45,903 bases of DNA from Armatimonadota bacterium (GTDB taxonomy: Bacteria > Armatimonadota > Fimbriimonadia > Fimbriimonadales > Fimbriimonadaceae). The translations under genes and the position numbers were made by a program. The notes below the pieces were generated by a model. It was given only the letters and a program-made list of their open reading frames with translations, ran no database searches and was not told the DNA's origin. Positions 27,788 through 37,923 of this stretch are shown here, piece by piece; the first letter of the stretch is position 1; each line of letters starts with the position of its first letter. The stretch spans positions 1 through 45,903 of the forward strand of contig JANYCU010000048.1 in NCBI GenBank assembly GCA_025360125.1. The letters are read 5' to 3'.

Positions 27788-27817
27788 AGTATCCCCTAAA
27801 AGTTGATCCTTTGTCAA
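27788..27817 (-). promoter_or_regulatory. Promoter of the rpsL-rpsG-fusA unit
   Basis: Minus strand perfect TTGACA (27812-27817), an 18-base spacer and GATACT (27788-27793). Transcription would start near 27781 and pass through the leader hairpin before rpsL. Confidence 0.6.
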
Positions 27818-27829
27818 GTCTCTGGCTCA

Positions 27830-28320
27830 ATATGGAGGGTGGGCATCTTGCCCTCCTTCTTGTCGCGAAGCGACCTTGGAGTAGAGCTGCAACGCAGCCG
27901 AGAACGAAGTTCCCAGGTCCCTGCACACGCTTTGGCCTGGAGGAACGGAGTTCCCAGAAAGGTGGCAGGGGGGAGTTGCGAAGCAACCAAAAGCGATTTC
28001 ACGGCTCTTTCCCTCTGGCGAGAGAGAGCCGCGAAGCGGCAAAAAGGTGAGTTTACGAACCTTGGGAGTCGAATCCGCACTTTTTCTTAAGTCCAAAATG
28101 GGGTGAGGGCTGTTTCTCAAGTCCCAGGCAAGCTACCGAACCAATCCCCAAAACCGCGCATGTCTTGGCCAAGCTCTTCCTCAAGGATTGGGAGATTCGC
28201 GAAGCGACCAAAGGCAGTCGAATCATTCCAAATTCAATCGAAAAAGCATGATCCGACTGACGAGGGGGATGATCGCAGCTTGATGACAACAACCCAACAC
28301 CCAACTCCAAACTCCAAACC
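27830..28320. other. Gene-free stretch with many small GAA-loop hairpins
   Basis: I see no supportable gene here. The stretch holds a series of short perfect inverted repeats closing on GAA or GGA: GTCGCGAAGCGAC (27862-27874), GAACGAAGTTC (27902-27912), GGAACGGAGTTCC (27942-27954), GTTGCGAAGCAAC (27975-27987), GCCGCGAAGCGGC (28028-28040) and TCGCGAAGCGA (28197-28207). The stems differ from each other while the loop stays constant. At 28290-28320 there is a degenerate heptamer run (CAACACC, CAACTCC, AAACTCC, AAACCGC). Confidence 0.7.
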
Positions 28321-28322
28321 GC

Positions 28323-28328
28323 TAAACT
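28323..28328 (+). promoter_or_regulatory. Candidate -10 box for a leaderless transcript
   Basis: TAAACT lies six bases before ATG 28335; no ribosome-binding site is visible. Confidence 0.3.
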
Positions 28329-28334
28329 ATCCCT

Positions 28335-28682
28335 ATGCGCCGAAAAATCGGACTCTTCAAAGAATACGATATCGTCGAATTCACCGCCGACGACCCCGAC
28401 GGCCAATACTTCGCCGGCGAATCCGGCGTCATCGTCTCGATGAACGGAGCCCGCCCGTGGTCCCGAGCCGAATTCACGATCGAGCGAAACGAATCAGATG
28501 TTCTCGATGGTGAGGATTTCTTGCGTTGCATTGTCGTAACTGCCGGCACCCACCCCCCATTAAGAATCATCGATACCTTCTTCGGAACTAAAAAAGTGGA
28601 AGGCGACACTTTCGACTCGCTCCCCGACGACCGACGCTTCATTAACATCGAACTTCAACCTGAAATCACCGAGAATCCTTGA
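28335..28682 (+). CDS. Hypothetical protein (115 residues)
   Basis: A small, acidic, cytosolic-looking protein (MRRKIGLFKEYDIVEFTADD ... RFINIELQPEITENP). The phrases EYDIVEFTADDPDGQYFAGESGVIVSM and the later strand pattern suggest a small SH3-like beta barrel of the kind seen in DUF4926-type proteins, but I cannot confirm a family. It stands alone between the hairpin-rich stretch and the convergent hsdR gene. Confidence 0.6.
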   Translation: MRRKIGLFKEYDIVEFTADDPDGQYFAGESGVIVSMNGARPWSRAEFTIERNESDVLDGEDFLRCIVVTAGTHPPLRIIDTFFGTKKVEGDTFDSLPDDRRFINIELQPEITENP

Positions 28683-28864
28683 CGGACCACTTCGCTCCTC
28701 AGGGCCAAAGGCCCGACTTTACCCTTAGCCTAGCGGCAAAGCCCTAGGCACGAAAATCATTAATCCTTGCGGGCTGAAGGTTCGCGCTACTACTTTGATG
28801 ACTATGCATGTACCGATCACGGTATCGGCTTCGCCATACATGCGATGTTTCGTAAACAGCAGGT

Positions 28865-31800
28865 CTACGCCCTCGCCCATTCCGCGCTAATTAGGGCCGC
28901 CTGCTCCAAAACCGTCTCCGTGGCCTTCGCCTGCATATCCGGCGGATAGCCGTGCTTCCTCAAAATACGTTTGATGACCACTCGAAGGTTCGCTCGAACG
29001 TTCTCGCGCATGGTCCAATCGATGGTTACACTGGATTTGACGGCGTTAACCAACTCCACAGCGATGACTTTAAGGTTAACGTTTCCAAATACGTCTCTCG
29101 CGCTGTCATTCACGCTTAGGGCATCGTAGAATGCGATTTCGTGAGGATCGAGGCCAAGTTCTTCGCCTCGTTTGTCGGCATTTTTGATGTCCTTTGCAAG
29201 GTCAATCATTGCCTCGATAATCTGGGCCGTTTCGATTCCTCGGGTTTGGTAACTTTGGATTGCCTTTTCAAGCATCTCGCGGAAAGACCGAGCTTGAACG
29301 GCATTCTTGAGGCTCCGGGTTTTGATTTCTCCTTCCAGTAATTTGCGGAGCATTTCGACGGCAAGGTTCTTTTGCGGCATGCCCCGAATTTCGGCCAAGA
29401 AGTCGTCTGAGAGAATCGAAATGTCGGGCTTCTTGAGCCCCGCGGCATCGAAGATGTCGATTACTCCGTCGGCGGCAACGGCCCCGGAAATAATCTGCCG
29501 AATCGCATGCTCCGTCTCGCCGTGAGTCTTCTGACCCTCAACGATGTTCTTCGTCAAAACTGCCTTGACGGCCTGGAAAAATCCGACGTCATCCCTTATG
29601 CGAATTGCTTCGTCATGAGGTACCGCCAATGCAAATGCCTTCGAAAGATTGGCGACGGCTTCCGAGAATCGCTTCTTGCCATCTAGCGTATTGTCCGGAC
29701 CGATCAGTCCGAGAATGTGGTCTTGAGCGCGGGGAAGGATGGAGAGTCTTTCTTGGGCATTCCCAGCCCATTTCGACCAGTCGAATCCATGGAACATGTC
29801 ACAACACACTTCGAAGTGCTCCAGCATGATTGCGACGGCGTCGGCTTGGTCCACTGTCGCCGTGCCGGTTCCGCCGCTTTCGGTGTAGGTTTTTAGGGCT
29901 TGACGAAGCTGATCGGCAAGACCCAAGTAGTCGACGATCAATCCACCCGGTTTATCCTTGAATACGCGGTTTACTCGGGCGATGGCTTGCATGAGGCCAT
30001 GCCCTTTCATGGGTTTATCGACGTACATCGTGTGGAGACATGGAGCATCAAAGCCTGTCAGCCACATATCACGAACCAATACGATCTTGAATGGATCGCT
30101 AGCTTTCTTGAATCGCTCGGCCAAGACTTCGCGACGTCCTTTACTTCGAATGTGATCTTGCCAGGCGGCCGGGTCTGAGGCGGAGCCAGTCATGACGATC
30201 TTAATTTCCCCTTTCCCGTCGTCATGATCGTGCCATTCAGGCCTGAGCTTGACCAGAGCTTCGTAGAGCTCAATACATATACGTCGGCTCATGCAGACGA
30301 CCATCGCCTTACCTTCCATCGTTGCAGTCCGATTCTCAAAGTGTTCGACGAGGTCTTGGGCGATGAGATCAATTCGACTTTCGGCACCGACGAGGGCTTC
30401 GAGAGCGGCCCACTTCGTTTTAAGCTTCTCTTTCTTTTCGGTTTCTTCGCCTTCGGTCGCTTCTTCGAAATCGCTGTCGAGTCTGGGCCGGGCTTCGTCG
30501 CTGAGTTGGATCTTGGCTAGTCGACTTTCGTAATAGATCGGCACGGTTGCGCCGTCTTTAACGGCCCGTTCGATGTCGTAGACGCTGATGTAATCGCCAA
30601 AGACGCTTCTGGTGTTCGCGTCTGCGAGTTCGACCGGGGTTCCGGTGAAGCCGATGAAGGAGGCGTTGGGCAATGCGTCCCGCATGTGGCGGGCGTATCC
30701 ATCGATGAAGTCATATTGGCTCCTGTGCGCTTCATCGGCGATGACGACGACATTTTGCCGATCCGTGAGAAGCTCCATTTCTCGGCTATCGGGATCGGGG
30801 AAGAACTTCTGTATGGTCGTGAACACGACTCCACCGGTATCGACACTCAGCAGCTCCTTAAGATGCTCACGATTGCGAGCCTGGACGGGGACTTGGCGTA
30901 GGAGATCATGGCATCGGGCAAAGGTGCCGAACAGTTGTTCGTCGAGATCATTTCGGTCGGTGAGAATGACCAGAGTCGGGTTCTGCATCTTCGGATGCAG
31001 AACGATTCGACCGGCATAGAACGCCATGGTAAGGCTCTTGCCGGAACCCTGCGTGTGCCAAACGACACCAACCCGCCGGTCTCCTGGTTTGCCCTGGTCT
31101 TGTTCTTTGGCGTAGTAACCGCCTTCGGGCATCTTCACCAAGTCCGGAATGATACTCGCTCTTACTGTTTCTTCGACGGCAACGTTGACAGCATGGAACT
31201 GGTGGTAACCAGCCATTTTTTTAATCAGCCGACCTTTGTCGTCTTCTTCGAAGACGGTGAAATATCGAATGAGATCGAGGAAACGAAGTCGATCGAACGC
31301 TCCTTCGATCACGACCTGGAGTTGGGAAAACTGGTCGTCGACGACCGCGTCACCTTCGATGGTGCGCCAGGGCATGAATCGCTCTTTATCGGCGGTCATG
31401 CTCCCGATACGAGCGGTGATGCCGTCGGAAATCATTAAGGCTTCGTTGAATTGGAAGAGGGTTGGCAGCTGCTTGCGGTAAGTTTGGAGTTGTTCGAAAG
31501 CTTTCCAGATGTCGGCCTTTTCGTCAGCCGCATTTTTGAGTTCGATGACTCCGAGCGGGAGGCCATTAACAAAGAGGACGATGTCCGGTCGTCGCTCTAT
31601 ATTCGCTTCGATAATCGTGAACTGGTTTACGGCTAAGAAATCGTTGGCCGTCACTCGGTCAAAGTCGATGATCTTGGCTTGGGTTCCTCGGGTTTCGCCG
31701 TTGGCGGCCTTGTATTCAACGGTCACACCATTGACGAGGTGACGATGGAATGTTCGGTTACGCGCTTCGAGGGTGGAGTCATCGGGGTTAGTAAGCTTAC

Positions 31801-32014
31801 GGATGACCTCGGAGAGGTTGTCCTCAGAGAGTTGAGGATTGAGGCTACGGATGGCACTTCGAAGACGACCAGTGAGAACGACTTCGCGGTAGTCGCTCCG
31901 TTCGTCGCCAGCTTCACCTGGAGCGATTTCGAGTCCATTGACGACAAACCAGCCCTTGGCTCCCAGCCAAGCCAAGGCAGCATCTTCGACTATGGACTCG
32001 GTGAACTTTGTCAC
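28865..32014 (-). CDS. hsdR: Type I restriction enzyme, subunit R
   Basis: The motor and nuclease subunit of a type I restriction-modification complex, 1049 residues, apparently intact. The PD-(E/D)xK nuclease is at D144 ... E158-L-K160 ([16 protein letters not shown]). The SF2 translocase shows Walker A TQGSGKS (321-327), DEAH 427-430, and motif III GFTGTP. The C-terminal helical part that docks on HsdM/S follows. The start overlaps the preceding gene by four bases (ATGA). It is the last gene of the operon. It needs HsdM to work, and that gene is frameshifted here. Confidence 0.96.
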   Translation of the reverse strand: MTKFTESIVEDAALAWLGAKGWFVVNGLEIAPGEAGDERSDYREVVLTGRLRSAIRSLNPQLSEDNLSEVIRKLTNPDDSTLEARNRTFHRHLVNGVTVEYKAANGETRGTQAKIIDFDRVTANDFLAVNQFTIIEANIERRPDIVLFVNGLPLGVIELKNAADEKADIWKAFEQLQTYRKQLPTLFQFNEALMISDGITARIGSMTADKERFMPWRTIEGDAVVDDQFSQLQVVIEGAFDRLRFLDLIRYFTVFEEDDKGRLIKKMAGYHQFHAVNVAVEETVRASIIPDLVKMPEGGYYAKEQDQGKPGDRRVGVVWHTQGSGKSLTMAFYAGRIVLHPKMQNPTLVILTDRNDLDEQLFGTFARCHDLLRQVPVQARNREHLKELLSVDTGGVVFTTIQKFFPDPDSREMELLTDRQNVVVIADEAHRSQYDFIDGYARHMRDALPNASFIGFTGTPVELADANTRSVFGDYISVYDIERAVKDGATVPIYYESRLAKIQLSDEARPRLDSDFEEATEGEETEKKEKLKTKWAALEALVGAESRIDLIAQDLVEHFENRTATMEGKAMVVCMSRRICIELYEALVKLRPEWHDHDDGKGEIKIVMTGSASDPAAWQDHIRSKGRREVLAERFKKASDPFKIVLVRDMWLTGFDAPCLHTMYVDKPMKGHGLMQAIARVNRVFKDKPGGLIVDYLGLADQLRQALKTYTESGGTGTATVDQADAVAIMLEHFEVCCDMFHGFDWSKWAGNAQERLSILPRAQDHILGLIGPDNTLDGKKRFSEAVANLSKAFALAVPHDEAIRIRDDVGFFQAVKAVLTKNIVEGQKTHGETEHAIRQIISGAVAADGVIDIFDAAGLKKPDISILSDDFLAEIRGMPQKNLAVEMLRKLLEGEIKTRSLKNAVQARSFREMLEKAIQSYQTRGIETAQIIEAMIDLAKDIKNADKRGEELGLDPHEIAFYDALSVNDSARDVFGNVNLKVIAVELVNAVKSSVTIDWTMRENVRANLRVVIKRILRKHGYPPDMQAKATETVLEQAALISAEWARA

Positions 32015-32871
32015 GGGCGCATTTTGCTCCCGCTTCTCGTTCCCGCCACATCAGCAATAGCAGCATTAAGGACTTGAAGGCAAATTTTTGCTGTATGTTC
32101 ATCGGGTTCAAAATTCTCTGCCATCTGTTGGTGAGGATGAATATAGTTCCGAAATTGCCTAAGACCATGACTGAAGTGCTTTACATCGGGAGAAACGACC
32201 CCGATTGCTGATGCTACGTCTATGAATTCGGCCAGCTTCCAATCGTAAAACTTCTTCACCGAGCCAGCGCTGTCTTTTGGGCTTGATGGGGCTTGATTGA
32301 AGAGCCTTGGGTTTGATGACGCATAACCAAGTAGCAAACCCTCCAGAATGCTGCCACATAGAAATATCGTAGCGAGATAAGCGTTGGCATCGAAACACTT
32401 GATCGCTTCAATATGTCGGGCATGTAAGATTGCAACCAGATTCGTATCTAGTCCGATTTTGTCAAATGATAGATTTGAAAAGTTCTCACTTAAGAACGTT
32501 GATTCGCTTTTTGGTTCGGGCGTCTTAAAGTCGTGTACGCCCTGCCCCGAGAGTCTTTTAACAATATTCCTGCATTGAAGTCGATTAGGATTTTTTTCAG
32601 GATTGCTTTCGCCATTGAGAGCAATCTCGTAATCAAGTAGCTCTGTCATGACTTTAGCGACCAAGGCGTCAGACTCTTTAGTCCAGAAAGCGCGAAGACG
32701 GTTAGCTTTAGATCCGCTTGCATGAGCGTATTTCTCGCTCATGATATCGATTTTGGCGTTTTCCGAGAAGAAAGCTTGAAAGCTAGAGTTGACAAAGTCT
32801 AGCACGTAACCACCCCCCATATCAAAGAGCCTTTCAAAGGATACTTTGTCTGAAGTCTTTAGAGAACTCAT
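32011..32871 (-). CDS. AbiJ-NTD/HEPN-like abortive-infection protein inside the hsd operon
   Basis: This 286-residue protein is encoded between hsdS and hsdR with four-base overlaps on both sides. Its N-terminal 75 residues ([20 protein letters not shown] ... [15 protein letters not shown]) look like the AbiJ N-terminal domain found in abortive-infection proteins. The C-terminal half is helical ([18 protein letters not shown]) and ends in a motif [10 protein letters not shown], which fits the HEPN ribonuclease pattern R-x(4-6)-H (R, five residues, H). HEPN proteins cut RNA. The position recalls anticodon nuclease PrrC, which sits within a type I hsd operon and fires when restriction is blocked. 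Family naming is from memory and should be checked; the gene itself is certain. Confidence 0.7.
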   Translation of the reverse strand: MSSLKTSDKVSFERLFDMGGGYVLDFVNSSFQAFFSENAKIDIMSEKYAHASGSKANRLRAFWTKESDALVAKVMTELLDYEIALNGESNPEKNPNRLQCRNIVKRLSGQGVHDFKTPEPKSESTFLSENFSNLSFDKIGLDTNLVAILHARHIEAIKCFDANAYLATIFLCGSILEGLLLGYASSNPRLFNQAPSSPKDSAGSVKKFYDWKLAEFIDVASAIGVVSPDVKHFSHGLRQFRNYIHPHQQMAENFEPDEHTAKICLQVLNAAIADVAGTRSGSKMRP

Positions 32872-34190
32872 TCGTCCTGCTCCAAAATATTTAGGTCTCT
32901 CTGGAATATTCTCGGCAGAAGGAGATCTCTTAAATCTGAAAGAGTTCTGGACTCTTTATCCGCTTGCCTAGCTCGCAGCAACAATGGACTAACTATACTT
33001 CCGAATAAGTCAAGAATAGTTCTCGCTGGTTCAACAGTTTCAAACCGAGACAGAGCTTCAACTTGGACTCGTTGACGACCGCTTGAACCGCTCATACTTT
33101 GAATTGCGAATTCCTTTAACTTGTCATGTCTTGCGAGTAGGTAAGCGTATTCCCGCGGAAACGGATCTTTTGGTTGGAAGACAATAAATTCCGTAGAGCC
33201 CCATCCAACTTCTCCATTTTGAAGAAAATCTACGTAAGCAGCTTTTCCATTCTCCAGGCACGGCGTGATCCGAGCAAGCAAGGTATCGCCATTTATGAAC
33301 TTGGTGCCCGAAGTGAATTCCCGACTAATCGTTTTCGTGGGACTTTGACCCTGAGTAGGCGTATTAGACATGTCTAGATAGGCCGAGATTTGTCCTTTTG
33401 CCAGTTTTCGAGGTGGATTGATTTCCAGAATATCGTGTATGGCTCTGGCGGCCCAGCCACTTGGTATCATGCCCATCATCGACTCTTGGAGTGAGTCAGG
33501 GAATAGCACGTCGATTTCGGATGGGAGATCGGTTGGTCGTCCCTCGGCCTTTGCATGAACGGGATCGAAGTCGATGAACCAGGATTTGAAGAGGGCTCGC
33601 GCCATTTCTTCCAATGTCGCGCTCATTTTGCGATTTAGCTCGATCTTGTCATCGAGGGTGCCGAGGATGTGAGCAATTCGTTTTTGCTCGTCAAGGGATT
33701 TCCAAACAATTGGAATTCGTCGAATAATTCCCTCATTGAGCGATGGCATGGTTGAACCTGCGGCATGCTGCATCATCCATCCCTTATGCCTGCTGGTTTG
33801 TAGTTGATAAGCAATAAACCTAGGCACGCATTCATTGTGATTCAACCGAACGCGGATTCCATCGGAGCCTAGGAAATAGCCTCTCTCGCTCTCCTGAACT
33901 TGTGCACTTCTTTCAACGGAACCCTTCCTACCAAAAACAATGTCGCCCGGTTCAAGCAGATACTCAGGCATTCGCAAATATACTGATTCGTCAACTAAAG
34001 GAGTGTCATGCCTCAATCGGATTCGACCGTAACCTACCTCTCCCACGGAAATAACCGGCACGCCGGATATTGTATATTCAGAGGCTTTAAGCTTGGTACC
34101 AAATGGTCCTGTCTTGATTTCTCCCCCATACTTATCGATCAAGTCACCCAAAGTTTTAACGCCATTGAGGTCCGCCGCTGTAGTATTCAT
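32868..34190 (-). CDS. hsdS: Type I restriction enzyme, specificity subunit S
   Basis: Recognises the two halves of the DNA target. The 440-residue protein has two target-recognition domains (about residues 10-165 and 245-395), each followed by a conserved helical spacer. The first ends [25 protein letters not shown] and the second ends near [16 protein letters not shown]. The segment [17 protein letters not shown] is typical of this S-subunit type. It overlaps hsdM and the HEPN-like gene by four bases each. Intact. The target cannot be read from sequence. Confidence 0.95.
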   Translation of the reverse strand: MNTTAADLNGVKTLGDLIDKYGGEIKTGPFGTKLKASEYTISGVPVISVGEVGYGRIRLRHDTPLVDESVYLRMPEYLLEPGDIVFGRKGSVERSAQVQESERGYFLGSDGIRVRLNHNECVPRFIAYQLQTSRHKGWMMQHAAGSTMPSLNEGIIRRIPIVWKSLDEQKRIAHILGTLDDKIELNRKMSATLEEMARALFKSWFIDFDPVHAKAEGRPTDLPSEIDVLFPDSLQESMMGMIPSGWAARAIHDILEINPPRKLAKGQISAYLDMSNTPTQGQSPTKTISREFTSGTKFINGDTLLARITPCLENGKAAYVDFLQNGEVGWGSTEFIVFQPKDPFPREYAYLLARHDKLKEFAIQSMSGSSGRQRVQVEALSRFETVEPARTILDLFGSIVSPLLLRARQADKESRTLSDLRDLLLPRIFQRDLNILEQDE

Positions 34191-35730
34191 GAGGTTAAAA
34201 AGAACCCTAGCGAGGTTAGGTTTGCTCGGATCTCCTCATCAACTGCGGCAGCTTCCTTGATTTGGTCGGAAAGTTGGCCTGTGAGGCGTGTCATTTTTTG
34301 AGCAAATGGCTCAACATCCTCTTCCTGCGCCTGGGCGCCAACGTAGCGACCAGGCGTGAGGACGAAGCCGTGGCTCTTGACCTCTTCGATCGGAGCCGAG
34401 TAACAAAAGCCGGATATGTTTTCGTAGACTCCTGCGTTACCTTCACCTCGCCAAGCGTGATAGGTGTCAGTTATGCGTTCGATTTCCTCGTCAGTTAACT
34501 CTCTATGGGTCCGATCCACGAGTTGACCCATTTTGCGGGCATCAATGAAGAGAATGTGGCCGCGGCGGTCTCGGAACTTATGATTCTTTTTGTCTCGGGC
34601 CAAGAACCAAAGGCATACGGGAATTTGAACGCTATAGAATAGTTGACCGGGCATCGCAACCATACAATCGACAAGGTCGGCCTCGACAATCTTTTGCCGA
34701 ATCTCACCTTCGCCAGATTGACTACTGGACATCGATCCGTTGGCGAGGACCAAGCCAGCAACGCCGGTCGGATTAAGCTTATGGATCATGTGCTGAATCC
34801 AGCCGTAGTTTGCGTTTCCTGCAGGCGGCGTGCCGTAAACCCAACGTTTGTCATCTTTTAGCCTTTCACCGCCCCAATCGCTGATGTTAAAAGGTGGGTT
34901 GGCGATGACGAAGTCAGCCTTGAGGTCGGGGTGCTGATCGTTGAGGAAGGTGTCGCCGTGCTTGATATTGCCATCGATGCTGCGGATGGCGAGGTTCATC
35001 TTGGCGAGCCGCCAGGTGGTGTAGTTGCTCTCTTGGCCATAGATGCTGAGGTCGTCGAGTTTGCCGCCGTGGGCAACGATGAACTCTTCGCTTTGAACGA
35101 ACATGCCGCTTGAACCGCAGCACGGGTCGTAGACACGCCCTTTATATGGTTCGAGCATTCGACAAGGAGTTTTACGACGCAACGCGGCGTGTAGAATTCG
35201 CCCCCTCGTTTGCCTTCGGCGCTGGCGAATTGGGAGAGGAAGTATTCGTAGACTCGACCGAGGACGTCTTTGGAACGGGAGGCTTTGTCGCCAACCTTTA
35301 TATTAGAGACGGTATCGATGAGTTGACCGAGTTTGGTTTTGTCCAGACCTTGCCGAGCATAGTCCTTGGGCAGGACGCCTTTGAGGCTCGTATTGTCTCG
35401 CTCAATACCAGCCATGGCGTCGTCGACGATTTGGCCGATTGTTGGCTGTTTCGCTTGAGCTTTAAGGTTTTGCCAACGGGCTTCGACGGGCACCCAGAAA
35501 ACGTTGATGGCTCGGTATTCGTCGGGGTCTTCCGGGTCGGCTCCGGCAAGGATTTCACTTTCGAGTTTTGCGTGTTGTTCTTCGAAGGCGTCGGAGATGT
35601 ATTTGAGGAAGAGGAGGCCGAGCACGACGTGCTTGTATTCCGAGGCGTCCATGCTTCCTCGTAGTTGATCGGCGGTTTTCCAGAGTTCCGCTTCGAATCC
35701 AATATTTGCTCCGTTTGTTTCTTTGGCCAT
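34187..35730 (-). pseudogene. hsdM: Type I restriction enzyme, methyltransferase subunit M, frameshifted
   Basis: Two overlapping frames together make one HsdM of about 514 residues. The first (from ATG 35730) gives the N-terminal helical domain up to [16 protein letters not shown]; the second resumes [18 protein letters not shown] (SAM-binding motif I) and contains NPPFNISDW (catalytic motif IV for N6-adenine). The break is at about 35157-35160, where the minus strand reads GTCGAATGCTC and one additional A (GTCGAAATGCTC) would restore the frame. It is either a real one-base deletion or a sequencing error in a short A run. If real, modification and hence restriction are lost. First gene of the operon hsdM-hsdS-HEPN-hsdR. 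Confidence 0.88.
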
Positions 35731-35980
35731 TGATAAAAACTCTCGCTGAGTTTAACAGATTTCGCAACGGGTTCGAATCTCCATCTCTCCTCCAGCGCTC
35801 GAATTCACCCCGCAAACCCGCCCGCCCATTCAAGCCCAGCACCTTCGCCCGCGCCAAGTTCTTCCCGGCTCAGCAAAACCGCAGGTGAGCCACATTCTGC
35901 CGGCGATCCATCGGCGCCGCATAGCGCCGAAAATAATCGTCCTCACAGTCGGCATAAAGTCCGCAGGTGGACTCTTCCAG

Positions 35981-36250
35981 CTAAAACAGGCTCGCCCGGT
36001 CCGAGAAAATCTGGGCCAACGGATACCCTCCACGCTCGGCAGAGCTTGTCCGCTTGTTGCTGCCGCGATCTTCCGCCCGAATTTCCGTTTCCGGCCAGGT
36101 TGCGACCATCGACCGCATGTGGTCAAACCGGTTCGATGGTTCCAGCCAAATTGGAATATCGGCCGAACGCAACACCAAGGGCATCCGCTCGTTATACTTC
36201 GCCCCCAGCGGGTTGGCGGTACGGTCACGATTCCAAACATCGGCTGCTGG
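35981..36250 (-). pseudogene. Decayed gene fragment, possibly SRAP/YedK-like
   Basis: On the minus strand one open stretch reads DVWNRDRTANPLGAK, then YNERMPLVLRSADIPIWLEP, which resembles the conserved C-terminal part of SOS-response-associated peptidases (AN ... H/YxRMPVIL ... WL). It has no start, is open only between stops, and is followed past a TAG by further in-frame coding-like residues (LEESTCGLYADCEDDYFRRY). I see no intact gene between 35731 and 36297. The rest holds only out-of-frame remnants and, at 35768-35782, a GGGTTCGAATCTCC string that looks like a tRNA T-arm without pairing partners. Confidence 0.35.
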
Positions 36251-36297
36251 CTACAGGCGAGACGCCTATGCTCCGACTACACGCTCCTAGTCGTCGG

Positions 36298-37209
36298 TTA
36301 TCGAGGAAGATTCAAGGCTTGAACCCGCGCGAGGCGAACTACGGCTTTCGTTAGTCTTAGGTGGGCGCGGTTGAGTCGGCGGGTATAGGGTCGATAGTTG
36401 TAGCGGTAGTATTCGTATGGTTCGAAATCGACGTCGAGGATGAGTTTGACGTGGAGGTCTTGCCAATAGGTGATGATTTGTTCTTTGAGCAGTCGTTCGA
36501 TGGGGGAGTCGTCGCGGATTTTGATGGAGTCGGTTAGTTGGGCGGCTTCGAGGGTGAGGAGGGATTTTAGCGACTCATTATTCGCTTCGCTAAATCTACT
36601 CTCCGCGTTGTAAAGGGTTCCCGAAGAATCATCCCCCTCGTAGAGCCCTATTTTTTCAACGTTTGGGTTATTCAACCACCTCGTCTCTTCAGCTATGGCC
36701 CCTGAAGAGCCACTCCTCCATTCTTGGGAGGAGATCTTTGTCTGATTGATATCGAGTTGGTTGGATGCTTGCTGGCGGATTTGGAGTCCGAGGGCGAAGA
36801 GAGCTTCTAGCTGGCACTTCCTCGTTTCAGTATCTACCTCACCTGTTCCCATGCTCGCCTTTTCTTTTGAAAGGCTCGCGGGAACGTCCTCTCCTAAAAG
36901 GAGAGGAATTGATCTGCCACCTGATTTTGAGAGCAGGGGATTGCGGAAGCGGCCTTGATCGCGGATGCAGCCGTAGGGGGTGAGGAGTTCGACAAAGAGT
37001 TGATGGGCTTCGGCGTCGAATCGATCGACAAGGAGATCTTGGGCACGGGCGGTGGCTTCGCGGCGGCGGATCTCGGTTTTTCGTTGTTCGTGCGCTTGCT
37101 CGGCTTGTTTTCCCACTTCTCCGGTGCCGATCCATTTTCGATGGCGTTTGCCGTCGACTTCTTTGATGAGGACGTAGTACTGGCGGCCTCGATAGGTTTC
37201 CCAGGGCAT
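36298..37209 (-). CDS. Hypothetical protein with an in-frame repeat insertion
   Basis: The 303-residue protein begins MPWETYRGRQYYVLIKEVDGK and ends HLRLTKAVVRLARVQALNLPR. The N-terminal pattern (short beta segment with xxYY...VGTG, then a charged helix) resembles a family of uncharacterised proteins in environmental phyla, but I cannot name it. Residues about 92-122 (SKSGGRSIPLLLGEDVPASL ...) have the flavour of a translated intergenic repeat. The DNA there (36887-36907) is a perfect hairpin TCCTCTCC-TAAAA-GGAGAGGA. ATG 37209 is preceded by TATAAT five bases upstream. Confidence 0.6.
   Translation of the reverse strand: MPWETYRGRQYYVLIKEVDGKRHRKWIGTGEVGKQAEQAHEQRKTEIRRREATARAQDLLVDRFDAEAHQLFVELLTPYGCIRDQGRFRNPLLSKSGGRSIPLLLGEDVPASLSKEKASMGTGEVDTETRKCQLEALFALGLQIRQQASNQLDINQTKISSQEWRSGSSGAIAEETRWLNNPNVEKIGLYEGDDSSGTLYNAESRFSEANNESLKSLLTLEAAQLTDSIKIRDDSPIERLLKEQIITYWQDLHVKLILDVDFEPYEYYRYNYRPYTRRLNRAHLRLTKAVVRLARVQALNLPR
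36887..36907. repeat. Palindromic repeat inside a coding frame
   Basis: An 8-bp perfect stem with a 5-base loop inside the 36298-37209 gene. A comparable hairpin, CTCCCTCG-ACCAG-CGAGGGAG, lies in the intergenic DNA at 37369-37389. Confidence 0.7.
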
Positions 37210-37214
37210 GGTTT

Positions 37215-37220
37215 ATTATA
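37215..37220 (-). promoter_or_regulatory. -10 box for a leaderless transcript
   Basis: A perfect TATAAT on the minus strand, five bases before ATG 37209. No clear -35. Confidence 0.45.
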
Positions 37221-37250
37221 GTAGATATTTGTCTGGTTATTAGTGGGGGA

Positions 37251-37278
37251 GCTGTTAGCTGCTAGCTTCTGGCTGGCA
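37251..37278. repeat. Degenerate GCTNNNN heptamers
   Basis: GCTGTTA, GCTGCTA, GCTTCTG and GCTGGCA follow in exact seven-base register between two divergent genes. Confidence 0.55.
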
Positions 37279-37423
37279 CCCCTCAGTCTCGTGCCTCGAC
37301 AGCTCCACCAGGGGCGCAGCGTGGTCATTTCCTTGCACTCCACTCCCACCCGTTCGCAGGCTCACGGACTCCCTCGACCAGCGAGGGAGATAAATTGGGC
37401 TTCCCTTGCCCTTCAAAGTGGCA

Positions 37424-37429
37424 TACTAT
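37424..37429 (+). promoter_or_regulatory. Candidate -10 box for a leaderless transcript
   Basis: TACTAT lies five bases before ATG 37435, the start that gives a clean signal peptide. Confidence 0.3.
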
Positions 37430-37434
37430 CTGGG

Positions 37435-37923
37435 ATGGGGTTGCCGTTGAAGATTGCTTTTGTCGCATGCCTTCTTCCGGGTTTGCTGCTCGCGTCACCA
37501 GTTCGAGCGGATGACAAGGATTTGGTCGACCGGCTGATCCTCGATCCGTCGCTCAAGACGTTTACCAAGTTGATCGCGAAGGCGGGGCTGATCGAGATGC
37601 TGAAGGGCGACGGGCCTTACACGATCTTTGCGCCCAACGACGCGGCATTCGCCAAGATGTCGCCAGCGGCATTGGAGGCCCTGATGAAGGACAAGGCGCT
37701 GCTGCGGCGGACCCTGAATTTTCATGTCGTGAGCGGCACGGTCCTGGCGAAGGATTTCAAAGAGGGTCCGCTGAAAACGATGGCGGGCGACGCGTTGACG
37801 ATTAAGCTCAAGAGCGGCTTGACCGTCGGCGGCGTCAAGGTCGTGTTGGCGGATGTCGTCGCGCGCAATGGTGTGATTCAGGTTGTGGGGAGCGTCTTTA
37901 TGGTGCCACCCACAAAGAAATAG
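37435..37923 (+). CDS. Secreted fasciclin-domain protein
   Basis: ATG 37435 gives 162 residues with a signal peptide (MGLPLKIAFVACLLPGLLLASPVRA). A frame extending upstream to 37243 runs through repeats and is rejected. The mature protein is one FAS1 domain: TFTKLIAKAGLIEML, the H1-type motif GPYTIFAPNDAAFAKM, LRRTLNFHVVSGTV and the final GVIQVVGSVFMVP. FAS1 proteins mediate adhesion or matrix contacts. Single gene between the hypothetical gene on the other strand and the convergent PPC-domain protein. Confidence 0.9.
   Translation: MGLPLKIAFVACLLPGLLLASPVRADDKDLVDRLILDPSLKTFTKLIAKAGLIEMLKGDGPYTIFAPNDAAFAKMSPAALEALMKDKALLRRTLNFHVVSGTVLAKDFKEGPLKTMAGDALTIKLKSGLTVGGVKVVLADVVARNGVIQVVGSVFMVPPTKK

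Noticed and set aside
27657-27986. 109-codon minus-strand frame upstream of rpsL
   Set aside because: It runs through the promoter, leader and hairpin repeats. Only its last 33 codons lie within the transcript, and these are mentioned as a possible leader peptide.
35760-35800. tRNA-like T-arm string GGGTTCGAATCTCC
   Set aside because: The T-stem does not pair properly and no acceptor, D or anticodon arm can be built. At most a degenerate att-site remnant.
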